The notes: a model not told the origin generated them from the sequence alone. 64,000 nt of DNA from Thiohalomonas denitrificans (GCF_016841685.1 NZ_JAENYR010000008.1:1-64000); one strand, 5' to 3'. Positions 54,124 to 64,000 are shown, counted from the stretch's first letter. Numbers and translations: made by a program.

Positions 54124-55305
54124 ATGGCTTTTATCAAGCTGACCGATTTGGACCTGGCCGGCAAGCGGGTGCTGATTCGCGCGGACCTCAATGTCCCGGT
54201 GAAGAATGGTAAGGTGACCTCCGATGCCCGCATTTCCGCCTCCATGCCTACTATCGAGCACTGCATCAACGCCGGTGCCAAGGTGATGGTGATGTCTCAC
54301 CGCGGCCGTCCCGAAGAGGGTGTGGTGGATGTGGAGAACTCCATGCAGCCGATTGCCGACGACCTGTCGGAGAAGCTCGGCAAGCCGGTGGCGCTGATCA
54401 AGGATTATCTGGAAAACGCACCTGAAATCGCCGACGGCACGGTCGTGCTGCTCGAGAACGTGCGCTTTAACCGGGGCGAGAAAAAAGACGACGAAGCGCT
54501 GGCGAAAAAATATGCCGCGCTGTGCGATGTCTATGTGATGGATGCCTTTGGTACCGCACATCGCGCGCAGGCCTCCACCCACGGGGTTGGCAAGTTCGCC
54601 CCGACTGCCTGTGCCGGCCTGCTCCTGAGCAAGGAGTTGGAAGCGCTGGGCAAGGCACTGAAGGAGCCGAAGCGGCCGATGTCGGCGATTGTGGGTGGCT
54701 CCAAGGTCTCCACCAAGCTGACGGTTCTCGAGTCCCTCTCCAAAATCGTCGATCAGTTGATCGTCGGCGGAGGGATTGCCAATACCTTTATCGCCGCGGC
54801 CGGGCACAACGTTGGAAAATCTCTCTACGAGAAAGACCTGGTGGCCGAGGCGAAGCGCCTGATGGAGGCGGCCAAGGCGAAAGGTAGCGAGATCCCGGTT
54901 CCGGTGGATGTGGTGGTCGGAAAAGAGTTCTCCGAAACTGCCGAGGCGATCACCAAGAAGGTGGATGAGGTTGCCGACGACGACATGATCTTCGATATCG
55001 GGCCGGAAACTGCCAGACAATACGCGGAGATGATGAAGCAAGCCGGAACCGTCATCTGGAACGGCCCGGTCGGTGTTTTCGAGTTCGACCAGTTCGGTGG
55101 GGGAACCAAGGCACTGGGCACGGCCATTGCCGAATCCGATGCCTTTTCCATCGCCGGCGGCGGCGATACCATCGCGGCCATCCAGAAATACGGAATTTAT
55201 GATCAGGTGTCCTACATATCAACTGCCGGTGGCGCGTTTCTCGAATATCTCGAAGGCAAGGCTCTGCCGGCCGTGGCGATGCTCGAGGCGCGGGCGAGCG
55301 AGTAG
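54124..55305 (+). CDS. pgk: Phosphoglycerate kinase
   Basis: [42 protein letters not shown]. Confidence 0.96.
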   Translation: MAFIKLTDLDLAGKRVLIRADLNVPVKNGKVTSDARISASMPTIEHCINAGAKVMVMSHRGRPEEGVVDVENSMQPIADDLSEKLGKPVALIKDYLENAPEIADGTVVLLENVRFNRGEKKDDEALAKKYAALCDVYVMDAFGTAHRAQASTHGVGKFAPTACAGLLLSKELEALGKALKEPKRPMSAIVGGSKVSTKLTVLESLSKIVDQLIVGGGIANTFIAAAGHNVGKSLYEKDLVAEAKRLMEAAKAKGSEIPVPVDVVVGKEFSETAEAITKKVDEVADDDMIFDIGPETARQYAEMMKQAGTVIWNGPVGVFEFDQFGGGTKALGTAIAESDAFSIAGGGDTIAAIQKYGIYDQVSYISTAGGAFLEYLEGKALPAVAMLEARASE

Positions 55306-55649
55306 ATTAAAGGACACGATGGGGCGCATCTGGCGGGTGTGCCCGCGCTCCATCAAGTACACTAGGACCCGTGAGATTCTGAATGCCGGGGCGAGCGGTG
55401 CATAGCATGCGGCCAGTTCGTGGCATGCCGGGTCTGACAGGCCCTGGAAGCGGCCCAAGAGCCGTGGCGGGTGCGGCCCGTCATGACGTGCGCTTCGGCG
55501 CAACGTCGACAGGAATGGAAAATTGGCGAACAGTGGCGGTGGTGCCCTGACCAGGCCAGGGTAGGCAGGCGTAGGAGACCCGGTTGCGAAAGCATCGGGC
55601 CCAGGCGCACCCGGACCAGTGAGCAGTGCCGCTCGAAGACAAAAAATTT

Positions 55650-57083
55650 ATGCAAAGACGTACCAAGATCGTTGCGACCCTGGGTCCGGCGACGGACGAC
55701 CCCAAGATCCTCGACAAGATTATCGAGGCGGGCGTCGACGTGGTCCGAATCAACTTTTCACACGGTACCCCGGAAGAGCATCTGGAACGGGCCGAGCGGC
55801 TCCGTAACCGTGCCCGTGCTCATGGCCGGCAGGTCGGTGTCCTGGCTGATCTGCAGGGACCGAAAATCCGCATTGACCAGTTTAAAAATAGCCAGGTTTC
55901 GCTTACTGAAGGCGATACCTTCATTCTCGATGCCGCCTGCGGTCCGAACGATGGCGACCAGGAACGCGTCGGTATTACCTACAAGCAGTTGCCCGAAGAC
56001 CTCAGCCGGGGCGATACGCTGCTGCTCGACGATGGGCGGATAGTACTCTGGGTGGACCAGGTCGAGGGCCAGCAAATCATTTGCCGGGTCGTGGTAGGTG
56101 GAGACCTGAAGGATCGAAAAGGGATCAACCGCCAGGGCGGCGGCCTTTCTGCGCCGGCGCTGACCGAAAAGGATCGACACGATATCAAGCTTGCAGCGCG
56201 CATGCAGGCGGATTATCTGGCGGTCTCGTTTCCGCGCACCGCCGACGACATCGATCAGGCCCGGGCGTTGCTGTATGCCGCCGGCGGGCGTGGTGGTCTG
56301 GTTGCCAAGATTGAACGCGCCGAGGCGTTGGACGTGGTGGACGAAATCATCGCTGCCTCCGATGCCATCATGATTGCCCGTGGTGATTTGGGGGTGGAGA
56401 TCGGCGATGCAGCCTTGCCGCCGGTGCAGAAGCGGCTTATCACCCGGGCCCGCGATATGAATCGTGTGGTGATCACTGCGACTCAGATGATGGAGTCGAT
56501 GATCGAAAACCAGATCCCCACGCGGGCCGAGGTTTTCGATGTGGCGAACTCGGTACTGGATGGTACCGATGCGGTCATGCTTTCGGCCGAAACGGCGGCG
56601 GGCAAGTATCCGGACAAGGCGATCGCCGCCATGGATCGGGTTTGTCGCGAAGCCGAAAAACAGCGTGAGGCCACCACCTCCGCGCACCGCATTCACAGTG
56701 AATTCACCCATATCGATGAAGCCATTGCCATGGCCTCGATGTATACGGCCAATCACCTGAACGTGAAGGCCATCGCCTCTCTGACGGAATCGGGTTCCAC
56801 TCCCCTGTGGATGTCGCGGATCAGTTCCGGCATTCCCATTTATGCGATGACGCGGCATGTGGATACCCGTCGCAAGGTGACCCTGTTCCGCGGCGTCTAC
56901 CCGGTGAGTTTTGACGTGACCACGGCCGACCATGTGCAGGTCAACCGGGAAGCCATCGACGAGTTACTGCGCCGGGGCGCCGTGCGCGACGGTGATCTGG
57001 TGATTATCACCAAGGGTGACCTGATGGGGGTCCATGGCGGAACCAATGCCATCAAGATCGTCAAGGTCGGTGAACTGGTTTGA
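55650..57083 (+). CDS. pyk: Pyruvate kinase
   Basis: RRTKIVATLGPATDDPKILDKIIEAGVDVVRINFSHGT; MIARGDLGVEIG. Confidence 0.95.
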   Translation: MQRRTKIVATLGPATDDPKILDKIIEAGVDVVRINFSHGTPEEHLERAERLRNRARAHGRQVGVLADLQGPKIRIDQFKNSQVSLTEGDTFILDAACGPNDGDQERVGITYKQLPEDLSRGDTLLLDDGRIVLWVDQVEGQQIICRVVVGGDLKDRKGINRQGGGLSAPALTEKDRHDIKLAARMQADYLAVSFPRTADDIDQARALLYAAGGRGGLVAKIERAEALDVVDEIIAASDAIMIARGDLGVEIGDAALPPVQKRLITRARDMNRVVITATQMMESMIENQIPTRAEVFDVANSVLDGTDAVMLSAETAAGKYPDKAIAAMDRVCREAEKQREATTSAHRIHSEFTHIDEAIAMASMYTANHLNVKAIASLTESGSTPLWMSRISSGIPIYAMTRHVDTRRKVTLFRGVYPVSFDVTTADHVQVNREAIDELLRRGAVRDGDLVIITKGDLMGVHGGTNAIKIVKVGELV

Positions 57084-57088
57084 ATGAG

Positions 57089-57139
57089 TGATCGGGCGAA
57101 CGCATGCTCGTTTGTCTCTGCATGCGAAGGTCCCGATCA
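57089..57139 (+). terminator. Nested stem-loop after pyk
   Basis: TGATCGGG...CGCATGC...GCATGCG...CCCGATCA followed by GTTTTAG. Confidence 0.65.
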
Positions 57140-57251
57140 GTTTTAGTGGCGGGGCACGCTACATTAGGGATCAACTACGATCGATGAATCCCCCGGTGTC
57201 CCGAAGGTCTGTTTGATTATCTGAAACCCGAGAACTTCAAGGAGCTTGAAA

Positions 57252-58316
57252 ATGGCCCTGACTTCTATGCGCCAACTTCTGGATCACGCCGCCGAACATG
57301 GCTATGGTCTACCCGCTTTCAACGTCAACAATATGGAGCAGGTAAAGGCCATTATGGAGGCTGCCGACGCGACCGACAGCCCGGTCATCCTGCAGGGCTC
57401 CGCCGGTGCCCGTAAATATGCGGGCGAGCCTTTCCTGCGCCACCTGATCGAAGCGGCTGCCGAGGCTTATCCACACATTCCCATCGCCATGCACCAGGAC
57501 CACGGCGCCAGCCCGGCGGTCTGTGCCCGTGCCATCCAGTCCGGCTTCACCTCCGTGATGATGGACGGCTCCCTGCATGAAGACGGCAAAATCCCGGCTT
57601 CATACGACTACAACGCCGATGTGACGCGGAAGGTTGTCGAGATCGCTCATGCCTGCGGCGTCTCTGTCGAGGGCGAATTGGGTTGCCTGGGTTCACTGGA
57701 AACCGGTGAGGCCGGTGAAGAGGACGGCGTCGGTGCGGAAGGCAAGCTGTCTGAAGATCAGCTGCTGACCCACCCCGATGAGGCGGCTGATTTCGTGAAG
57801 GCGACCGGCGTTGATGCCCTGGCTATCGCCATCGGCACGTCTCATGGTGCCTACAAGTTCACCCAGGCACCGACCGGCAAGGTCCTGCGTATCGATCGCG
57901 TGAAGGAGATCCACGAGCGCATTCCGACTGTCCACCTGGTCATGCACGGTTCCTCTTCGGTGCCCCAGGAGTGGCTCGAGATTATCAATAACTACGGCGG
58001 TGACATGGGCCAGACCTACGGCGTGCCGGTCGATGAAATCGTGCAGGGCATCAAGCATGGGGTTCGAAAGGTCAATATCGATACCGACCTGCGCATGGCA
58101 TCCACCGGCGCCACCCGCAAACACCTGAGCGAGAACACCGCCAACTTCGACCCGCGCAAATACTATAAAGCGGCCGAAGATGCGATGAAGCAGATCTGCA
58201 AGGACCGCTACGAAGCGTTTGGTGCAGCTGGGCAGGCCTCCAAAATCAAGACGGTCTCCCTGGAAGGCATGATGGCCCGCTATGCCGCCGGCGAGTTGGC
58301 CCCGAAGGTCAAATAG
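57252..58316 (+). CDS. fba: Class II fructose-bisphosphate aldolase (Calvin type)
   Basis: [43 protein letters not shown]. Confidence 0.95.
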   Translation: MALTSMRQLLDHAAEHGYGLPAFNVNNMEQVKAIMEAADATDSPVILQGSAGARKYAGEPFLRHLIEAAAEAYPHIPIAMHQDHGASPAVCARAIQSGFTSVMMDGSLHEDGKIPASYDYNADVTRKVVEIAHACGVSVEGELGCLGSLETGEAGEEDGVGAEGKLSEDQLLTHPDEAADFVKATGVDALAIAIGTSHGAYKFTQAPTGKVLRIDRVKEIHERIPTVHLVMHGSSSVPQEWLEIINNYGGDMGQTYGVPVDEIVQGIKHGVRKVNIDTDLRMASTGATRKHLSENTANFDPRKYYKAAEDAMKQICKDRYEAFGAAGQASKIKTVSLEGMMARYAAGELAPKVK

Positions 58317-58340
58317 TCCGGTTTTTGAGCCGGAAGGGAA

Positions 58341-58365
58341 AGGGCGGCTTCGGTCGCCCTTTTTC
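58341..58365 (+). terminator. Rho-independent terminator after fba
   Basis: AGGGCGGCTTCGGTCGCCCTTTTT. Confidence 0.85.
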
Positions 58366-58422
58366 GTTTCGGCCCTCTGTGGCTAAAAACCAGGAAAAAC
58401 CGTACCCCCTGGTTAGCTGCTC

Positions 58423-59388
58423 TCAGGCGCGCCGTCGCGCGCGAGATTGCCTGGTATTCGCCGGCGGGAACTCCACATCACTACGCTGTCGGCCGAGCAG
58501 GTGCGCTGCCTCGGTCAGCAAAAAGGTCTTGAAGGATTCGGATACCGAAGAGAGCCGTTTGCCGCGCCGGTAGACCACGTACCAGTGACGCAGGATCGGG
58601 AATTCCTGGACATCCAGAATCACCAGCCGGCCGAGTTCGAGCTCCATCTGGACGGTGTCTCGCGATAACAGTCCGAGGCCCAATCCGGCCTGTACACTCT
58701 GCTTGATGGCCTCATTGCTGCCGACCTCCATGCCGGTTGTAATGCGGATGTTGTATTCATTGAAGAAGCGCTCCATGGCCATGCGCGTCCCTGAGCCGGG
58801 CTCACGCACCAGGAAGGTCTCCTTCTCCAGTCGCGACAGCGGGATCTGCTGCTGTCCGGCCAGAGGATGGTCCGGGGGCGCGACAATCACCAGGGGATTT
58901 TCCATAATCGCCGACGCCTCCAGGTCCATCTCGGCGGGGGGTTGGCCCATGATCACCATATCGACATCATTGTCCGCCAGTTGTCTAAGCAGCTCCTCGC
59001 GATTGGTGATGTCCAGGCTCACCGTGACGTCCGGAAAACGTCTGCAAAACGTCCCCAGCAGGGTCGGGACAAAATAGTTGGCGGTGCTGGCGACCGCTAT
59101 CCGCAGGCGCCCGTGACCCACACCCCTGAGGTTCTGCAAAACGGTCTGCAGCTCATCAAGCTGTTGCGTAATCAGGCGGCTGTACTGATACACCTCCTCG
59201 CCGGCCTCGGTCAGATAGATCTTTTTGCCAAGCTGTTCGAAGAGTGATCCCTCCAGCTGAGTTTCCAGCTGCTTGACCTGCATTGAGACCGCCGGCTGGG
59301 TCAGGCACAGCTCCTCGGCGGCCCGGGTGAAGCTAAGATTTCGGGCAACGGCGGCGAAAACCTTCAGCTGTCGGAGTGTAATGTTCAT
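58423..59388 (-). CDS. cbbR: LysR-type regulator CbbR
   Basis: MNITLRQLKVFAAVARNLSFTRAAEELCLTQPAVSMQVKQLE; located between fba and cbbLS. Confidence 0.9.
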   Translation of the reverse strand: MNITLRQLKVFAAVARNLSFTRAAEELCLTQPAVSMQVKQLETQLEGSLFEQLGKKIYLTEAGEEVYQYSRLITQQLDELQTVLQNLRGVGHGRLRIAVASTANYFVPTLLGTFCRRFPDVTVSLDITNREELLRQLADNDVDMVIMGQPPAEMDLEASAIMENPLVIVAPPDHPLAGQQQIPLSRLEKETFLVREPGSGTRMAMERFFNEYNIRITTGMEVGSNEAIKQSVQAGLGLGLLSRDTVQMELELGRLVILDVQEFPILRHWYVVYRRGKRLSSVSESFKTFLLTEAAHLLGRQRSDVEFPPANTRQSRARRRA

Positions 59389-59410
59389 ACCAATATAACT
59401 ATTGCCTGAT

Positions 59411-59425
59411 CTTCAGATACTGAAG
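59411..59425. promoter_or_regulatory. Candidate CbbR/LysR operator CTTCAG-ATA-CTGAAG
   Basis: Perfect 6-3-6 dyad in AT-rich DNA 22 bp upstream of the cbbR start codon. Confidence 0.5.
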
Positions 59426-59579
59426 TATAGAGGAAATGTTATCTGAATCGGAGAGCTTGTCGGTATTTGACGCAGTTGTCAGTCGGAAAACGACCGGCTA
59501 TTGATTAGCGTAACTATCGTAACCGACTCTCTTGCAGACGAAGGGAATCACTGGAACCCCGAGGGACGGGAGCCTGGCT

Positions 59580-59990
59580 ATGCGCTCAAAACTGCCCGAT
59601 GCACCAGTGCTGAAGTCGATGCCGACGCGGATTATCGCTGCTCACTACAACCGCGTGCAGATTGCACTGAAGAAATTGGGCCATCCGCTCCACCTGATGC
59701 TACCCGGGATGCGAGGCTTTCAGGTGTATATAGAAGATGATGCGTGGATTTGCGCGGATCGCAATCTCAACAACCTGCCGATCCTCGCCTGGACCGAGTT
59801 TCGCCCAGGCACCCGTGACGGCCTGAATGAGTCGGTGCCCTGTCAGCTGCTCTATTACCATCCTTACGCCAACGTGGTGATACGTACCGTGCTGGAGGAT
59901 TCGGTAAAGATTTTGAATGCCAGGATGCGCCGGGCCGGAAGGGGCGTCAAAGGCCGCATCGTCGCATTTCCCGGCATCCATCGCCCGTAA
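59580..59990 (+). CDS. Conserved-looking hypothetical protein between cbbR and cbbL
   Basis: 136 aa: MRSKLPDAPVLKSMPTRIIAAHYNRVQIALKKLGHPLHLMLPGMRGFQVYIEDDAWICADRNLNNLPILAWTEF...; own terminator follows. Confidence 0.7.
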   Translation: MRSKLPDAPVLKSMPTRIIAAHYNRVQIALKKLGHPLHLMLPGMRGFQVYIEDDAWICADRNLNNLPILAWTEFRPGTRDGLNESVPCQLLYYHPYANVVIRTVLEDSVKILNARMRRAGRGVKGRIVAFPGIHRP

Positions 59991-60010
59991 GCGGGCGGTC
60001 GAAACAGCAG

Positions 60011-60035
60011 CCCGGAACAAAGCCGGGTTTTTTTT
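60011..60035 (+). terminator. Rho-independent terminator after the hypothetical gene
   Basis: CCCGGAACAAAGCCGGGTTTTTTTT. Confidence 0.75.
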
Positions 60036-60200
60036 CGACCAATAATGTTTCGCTTATGAATCTCCTCACAATTATAAATGCTTATGGATTTAATCAAAAT
60101 TACTGAGTGGTATTTATGGCTGGGTCCGCTAGATTAACCAACACGGGGCACGGCGCGGTCCCTACCGAACCGAAACCAAATCCCAGTGAGGAGAAAAAAT

Positions 60201-61619
60201 ATGGCCAAGAGCTACAGCGCGGGCGTAAAAGAGTACCGCGAAACATACTGGATGCCCGAATACACGCCGAAGGACACTGATTTTCTGGCCTGCTTCAAAG
60301 TGGTGCCCCAGGCGGGCGTGCCCCGTGAAGAGGCGGCTGCGGCGGTCGCAGCCGAGTCCTCCACCGGCACCTGGACCACGGTCTGGACCGATTTGCTGAC
60401 CGACCTGGACTACTACAAGGGCCGTGCCTACGCCATCGAAGATGTGCCCGGCGACGACGAAGCCTTCTACGCCTTCATCGCCTACCCGCTGGATCTGTTC
60501 GAAGAGGGCTCGGTGGTCAACGTTCTGACCTCTCTGGTGGGCAACGTGTTCGGCTTCAAGGCGGTCCGCTCCCTTCGCCTGGAGGATATTCGCGTGCCGG
60601 TCGCCTTCGTGGTCACCTGTGGTGGTCCCCCCCACGGTATTCAGGTCGAGCGCGACAAGATGAACAAGTACGGTCGTCCGATGCTCGGCTGCACCATCAA
60701 GCCGAAGCTGGGGCTCTCGGCGAAGAATTATGGCCGTGCCTGTTACGAAGGTCTGCGCGGTGGCCTCGATTTCACCAAGGATGACGAGAACGTCAACTCG
60801 CAGCCGTTCATGCGCTGGCGCCAGCGTTTCGAATTCGTTGCCGAAGCGATTCACAAGGCCGAGGCAGAAACGGGTGAGCGCAAGGGCCACTACCTGAACG
60901 TCACCGCGCCGACCCCGGAAGAGATGTACAAGCGCGCCGAGTTTGCCAAGGAACTGGGCATGCCGATCATCATGCACGACTACCTGACCGGCGGCTTCAC
61001 CGCCAACACAGGTCTGGCCAACTGGTGTCGCGACAACGGTATCCTGCTGCACATCCACCGTGCCATGCACGCCGTGCTCGATCGCAACCCGCGTCACGGT
61101 ATTCACTTCCGTGTGCTGACCAAGATGCTGCGCCTCTCCGGCGGAGATCACCTGCACTCCGGTACCGTGGTCGGCAAGCTCGAGGGCGACCGCGAGGCCA
61201 CCCTGGGATGGATAGACCTGATGCGCGACTCCTATATCAAGGAAGACCGCAGCCGCGGTCTCTTCTTCGACCAGGATTGGGCGCACATGCCGGGTCTGCT
61301 TCCGGTCGCCTCCGGCGGTATTCATGTCTGGCATATGCCGGCGCTGGTCGCCATCTTCGGCGACGACTCCGTGCTGCAGTTTGGTGGCGGCACATTGGGC
61401 CACCCGTGGGGCAATGCCGCCGGCGCCGCCGCCAATCGCGTCGCCGTCGAAGCCTGCGTACAGGCCCGCAATGAAGGTCGAGAACTGGAGAAGGAGGGAA
61501 AGGAGATCCTCACCGCCGCCGCCAAGCACAGCCCCGAATTGAACATGGCGATGGAGACCTGGAAGGAGATCAAGTTCGAGTTCGACACCGTCGACAAAAT
61601 CGACGCCGCCCACCGGTAA
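60201..61619 (+). CDS. cbbL: RuBisCO large subunit, form I (IA-like)
   Basis: [82 protein letters not shown]. Confidence 0.97.
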   Translation: MAKSYSAGVKEYRETYWMPEYTPKDTDFLACFKVVPQAGVPREEAAAAVAAESSTGTWTTVWTDLLTDLDYYKGRAYAIEDVPGDDEAFYAFIAYPLDLFEEGSVVNVLTSLVGNVFGFKAVRSLRLEDIRVPVAFVVTCGGPPHGIQVERDKMNKYGRPMLGCTIKPKLGLSAKNYGRACYEGLRGGLDFTKDDENVNSQPFMRWRQRFEFVAEAIHKAEAETGERKGHYLNVTAPTPEEMYKRAEFAKELGMPIIMHDYLTGGFTANTGLANWCRDNGILLHIHRAMHAVLDRNPRHGIHFRVLTKMLRLSGGDHLHSGTVVGKLEGDREATLGWIDLMRDSYIKEDRSRGLFFDQDWAHMPGLLPVASGGIHVWHMPALVAIFGDDSVLQFGGGTLGHPWGNAAGAAANRVAVEACVQARNEGRELEKEGKEILTAAAKHSPELNMAMETWKEIKFEFDTVDKIDAAHR

Positions 61620-61624
61620 AGAAG

Positions 61625-61701
61625 GAGGTACGAGATACGAGGGGCGAGCTACGAGGAGGCTGGTATTCGGCCAGACCTTCGTATCTCGAATCTCGTATCT
61701 G
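61625..61701. repeat. Heptamer palindromic element between cbbL and cbbS (GAGATAC subtype)
   Basis: GAGGTAC GAGATAC GAGGGGC GAGCTAC GAGG - centre - GTATCTC GAATCTC GTATCT. Confidence 0.85.
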
Positions 61702-61772
61702 ACTCCGAACTGTAACGAAGGCTGCGCCCGTAACGGGAACAGCAAAACATAACGATTAAGAGGACGCTGATA

Positions 61773-62129
61773 ATGAGCGAGATGCAGGATTACACCTCGA
61801 GCCTGAGCGACCCGTCGAGTCGCAAGTTCGAGACTTTCTCGTACCTGCCGGAAATGACCCCCGAACAGGTCCGCAAACAGGTGGAATACATCGTCAGTCA
61901 AGGCTGGAACCCGGCTATCGAACACACCGAACCCGAGAACGCCTTCGAACACTACTGGTACATGTGGAAACTGCCGCTGTTCGGCGAAACCGACGTCGAT
62001 ACCATCCTGGCCGAGGCCGAGGCGTGCCATAAGGCCCATCCGAACAACCACGTGCGTCTGGTAGGTTTCGACAACTTCGCCCAGTCCAAGGGCACGGAGA
62101 TGGTTATCTATCGCGGAATCGCCGTTTAA
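61773..62129 (+). CDS. cbbS: RuBisCO small subunit
   Basis: [54 protein letters not shown]. Confidence 0.97.
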   Translation: MSEMQDYTSSLSDPSSRKFETFSYLPEMTPEQVRKQVEYIVSQGWNPAIEHTEPENAFEHYWYMWKLPLFGETDVDTILAEAEACHKAHPNNHVRLVGFDNFAQSKGTEMVIYRGIAV

Positions 62130-62187
62130 TCGCGGGTGACAGGTGAGGGGTCCCGGTCCCATCCGGGGCCCGTCGAAGTAAATGGAT

Positions 62188-62371
62188 AACCGCAGAGACG
62201 CAAAGACCGCAAAGAAACTGCTAGTCGCAATCGCATCGGCCTTGATATGGGTCGGGCTTCAGCCCGAAAGGCGCCGGCCCCTTAGGCGCCTGTATGCCGG
62301 GAGACCGACCTGCAAGAAACGGCATAGTTCAGCTTTTGAACTCTTTGCGCTCTTGGCGGCTTAGCGGTGAA
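62188..62371. repeat. CCGCAGAG-family inverted-repeat element, containing a nested GGTCGGGCT element
   Basis: AACCGCAGAGACGCAAAGACCGCAAAG ... CTCTTTGCGCTCTTGGCGGCTTAGCGGTG; nested GGGTCGGGCTTCAGCCCG...GAGACCGACCTGC at 62248-62311. Confidence 0.6.
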
Positions 62372-62392
62372 TTTAAAACCCTGGTGACTCCC

Positions 62393-63205
62393 ATGACCGA
62401 TATCAGCAACGAACAGTACAAAATCAGTCAAGAGCCGTACTATCGGGCGGTCGGCAAAGAAGTGGAACTCTACGATGCGGCGTACGCGCGCCGCATGCCG
62501 ATGATGCTCAAGGGCCCGACCGGCTGCGGCAAATCCCGCTTCGTCGAATACATGGCATGGAAACTGGGCCGCCCTCTGATTACGGTCGCCTGTAATGAAG
62601 ACATGACCGCCTCCGATCTCGTTGGCCGTTTCCTACTCGACAAGGACGGCACCAAGTGGCAGGACGGCCCGCTGACCACGGCCGCCCGAATCGGTGCCAT
62701 CTGTTATCTCGATGAGGTGGTGGAGGCCCGCCAGGACACCACGGTGGTGATCCATCCGCTGACCGACCACCGCCGGACGCTGCCCCTGGACAAGAAGGGC
62801 GAGCTGGTGCACGCCCATCCCGATTTCCAGCTGGTGATCTCCTACAACCCTGGTTACCAGAGCCTGATGAAGGACCTTAAACAGTCGACGAAGCAACGCT
62901 TTGGTGCACTGAATTTCGACTATCCGGAGGCGGAACTCGAGGGCGAAATCGTTGCCCGGGAGACCGGCGTCGATGGCGAGATCGCCTCCAAACTGGTCCA
63001 GATCGCCCACCGGGCCCGTAACCTCAAGGGGCACGGTCTGGATGAAGGGATCTCCACCCGCCTGCTGGTCTATGCGGGAGAGATGATCAACGAAGGCGTC
63101 GACCCGGCCTATGCCTGTCAGATGACCCTGGTCACGCCACTGACCGACGACCCGGACATGCGCGAGACACTGGAAGCCGCGGTCGAGACTTTCTTCGTCA
63201 GCTGA
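62393..63205 (+). CDS. cbbQ: RuBisCO activase-type MoxR AAA+ ATPase CbbQ
   Basis: [45 protein letters not shown]. Confidence 0.95.
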   Translation: MTDISNEQYKISQEPYYRAVGKEVELYDAAYARRMPMMLKGPTGCGKSRFVEYMAWKLGRPLITVACNEDMTASDLVGRFLLDKDGTKWQDGPLTTAARIGAICYLDEVVEARQDTTVVIHPLTDHRRTLPLDKKGELVHAHPDFQLVISYNPGYQSLMKDLKQSTKQRFGALNFDYPEAELEGEIVARETGVDGEIASKLVQIAHRARNLKGHGLDEGISTRLLVYAGEMINEGVDPAYACQMTLVTPLTDDPDMRETLEAAVETFFVS

Positions 63206-63399
63206 GGGTTTGCGGACAGGTGGACGTCTGTGCAGTGACCCAAGGGTAGGAGGCCCGCCCCAGGGCGATTCGATATCGGGGAATCGCAGCGAGGGCGCCC
63301 CCCCTGTTCCTGTTCCGACTGGGCGCCGACTCATCCGATCCATGAGTCCATCCCCTGCGAGCTCTGCGCCTCTGCGGTGCAAAATGAAATAGGTGGCCG

Positions 63400-64000
63400 A
63401 TGAGCATCGATCTCGAAGAATATACCCAGTGCCTGAGCAAGGCGTCGCCCGAGGTGCGTGACACCCTGGCAGGCAGCTTTCATGAGGCCTCGCGGACGAT
63501 GTCCCCGGTGGGCCTCCAGGCTTACCTGGAAGGGGCCAAAGCGCTCTGTGAGCTCGGGCGCGGAACCGACTTGGTGGTGACCTATCTCCAGGAGATGCCG
63601 CTGGTCGTCAAGGAGTGCGGCGAAGATGTCATTCGCGACTGCGTCAATGCGGCCTTGAAGCTCTCCTCCATGACTTCTGGCGAGGTAATCACGCTGCTGT
63701 TCGCAAGCCTGCCGACGGCGGCACGCCGTCTGGGGGATCCGGAGCTGCTGCGGGGCTATTTGCAGCTGATCCACCAGCTCTCGGCGCGAGCGGCGCGAGG
63801 ACTGCGACCGATGCTGCGTCACATTGATGAGCTGCTCTCGAAACTCACCCTCTCCGGTCTTAAACGCTGGGCCAATTTCGGGGCCGAGGCCTACCGGCGC
63901 GATTTCGATAATCTGGTCGAGTACTTCTCGCTGGAGAGTCCGGACAGCCGGAAGGTCCTGCAAAAGGAGCGGCGCGGCACGCTGTTCGTAGATATGCAGC
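63400..64000 (+). CDS. cbbO: CbbO N-terminal part (truncated by window end)
   Basis: Open frame from ATG 63400 to window end, MSIDLEEYTQCLSKASPEVRDTLAGSFHEASRTMSPVGLQAYLEGAKALC...; directly after cbbQ. Confidence 0.85.
   Translation, partial: MSIDLEEYTQCLSKASPEVRDTLAGSFHEASRTMSPVGLQAYLEGAKALCELGRGTDLVVTYLQEMPLVVKECGEDVIRDCVNAALKLSSMTSGEVITLLFASLPTAARRLGDPELLRGYLQLIHQLSARAARGLRPMLRHIDELLSKLTLSGLKRWANFGAEAYRRDFDNLVEYFSLESPDSRKVLQKERRGTLFVDMQ

Noticed and set aside
55471-56043. 190-aa plus-strand ORF overlapping the pyk start
   Set aside because: Out-of-frame with pyk, Arg/Ser-rich shadow translation.
55758-56933. 391-aa ORF antisense to pyk
   Set aside because: Pyruvate kinase is unambiguous on the plus strand.
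60162-62162. 666-aa antisense ORF spanning the whole of cbbL and cbbS
   Set aside because: Opposite a strongly conserved coding pair; long antisense frames are expected from the high-GC codon bias and the product has no recognisable motifs.

Overview
The window looks like chromosome from a gammaproteobacterial, chemolithoautotroph-like genome, and nearly all of it is ordinary coding sequence. Main blocks: metA; rpmB-rpmG; radC; coaBC-dut-algC-argB-slmA; pyrE; yggS-proC-yggT-yggU; pilT-pilU; yqgE-ruvX-pyrR-pyrB-pyrC'-pyrK; gshA-gshB; a pilGHIJ-chpA chemosensory cluster; a metK / SAH riboswitch / ahcY / metF SAM-cycle block; and a Calvin-cycle super-cluster (tkt-gap-pgk-pyk-fba, cbbR, hypothetical, cbbL-cbbS-cbbQ-cbbO, cut by the window end). 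No rRNA, tRNA, CRISPR array, prophage or intact transposase was recognised. The most unusual signal is intergenic. A dispersed family of 7-bp repeats (consensus about [G/T]AGNNNC) is arranged as head-to-head inverted arms around a GC-rich hairpin centre. Copies start 0-8 nt after the stop codons of pilT, gap, ahcY, metK and cbbL, and a minimal copy overlaps the pyrC' stop. One expanded copy of 50 in-register heptamers (350 bp) fills the radC/coaBC divergent promoter region. At least two other dispersed inverted-repeat families (ends like ACCGCAGAGGCGCAGAG, and GTAGGTCGG...CCGACCTAC) occupy other gaps, including every junction of the cbbL-S-Q-O operon. All calls come from reading the sequence and supplied ORFs; no searches were run.
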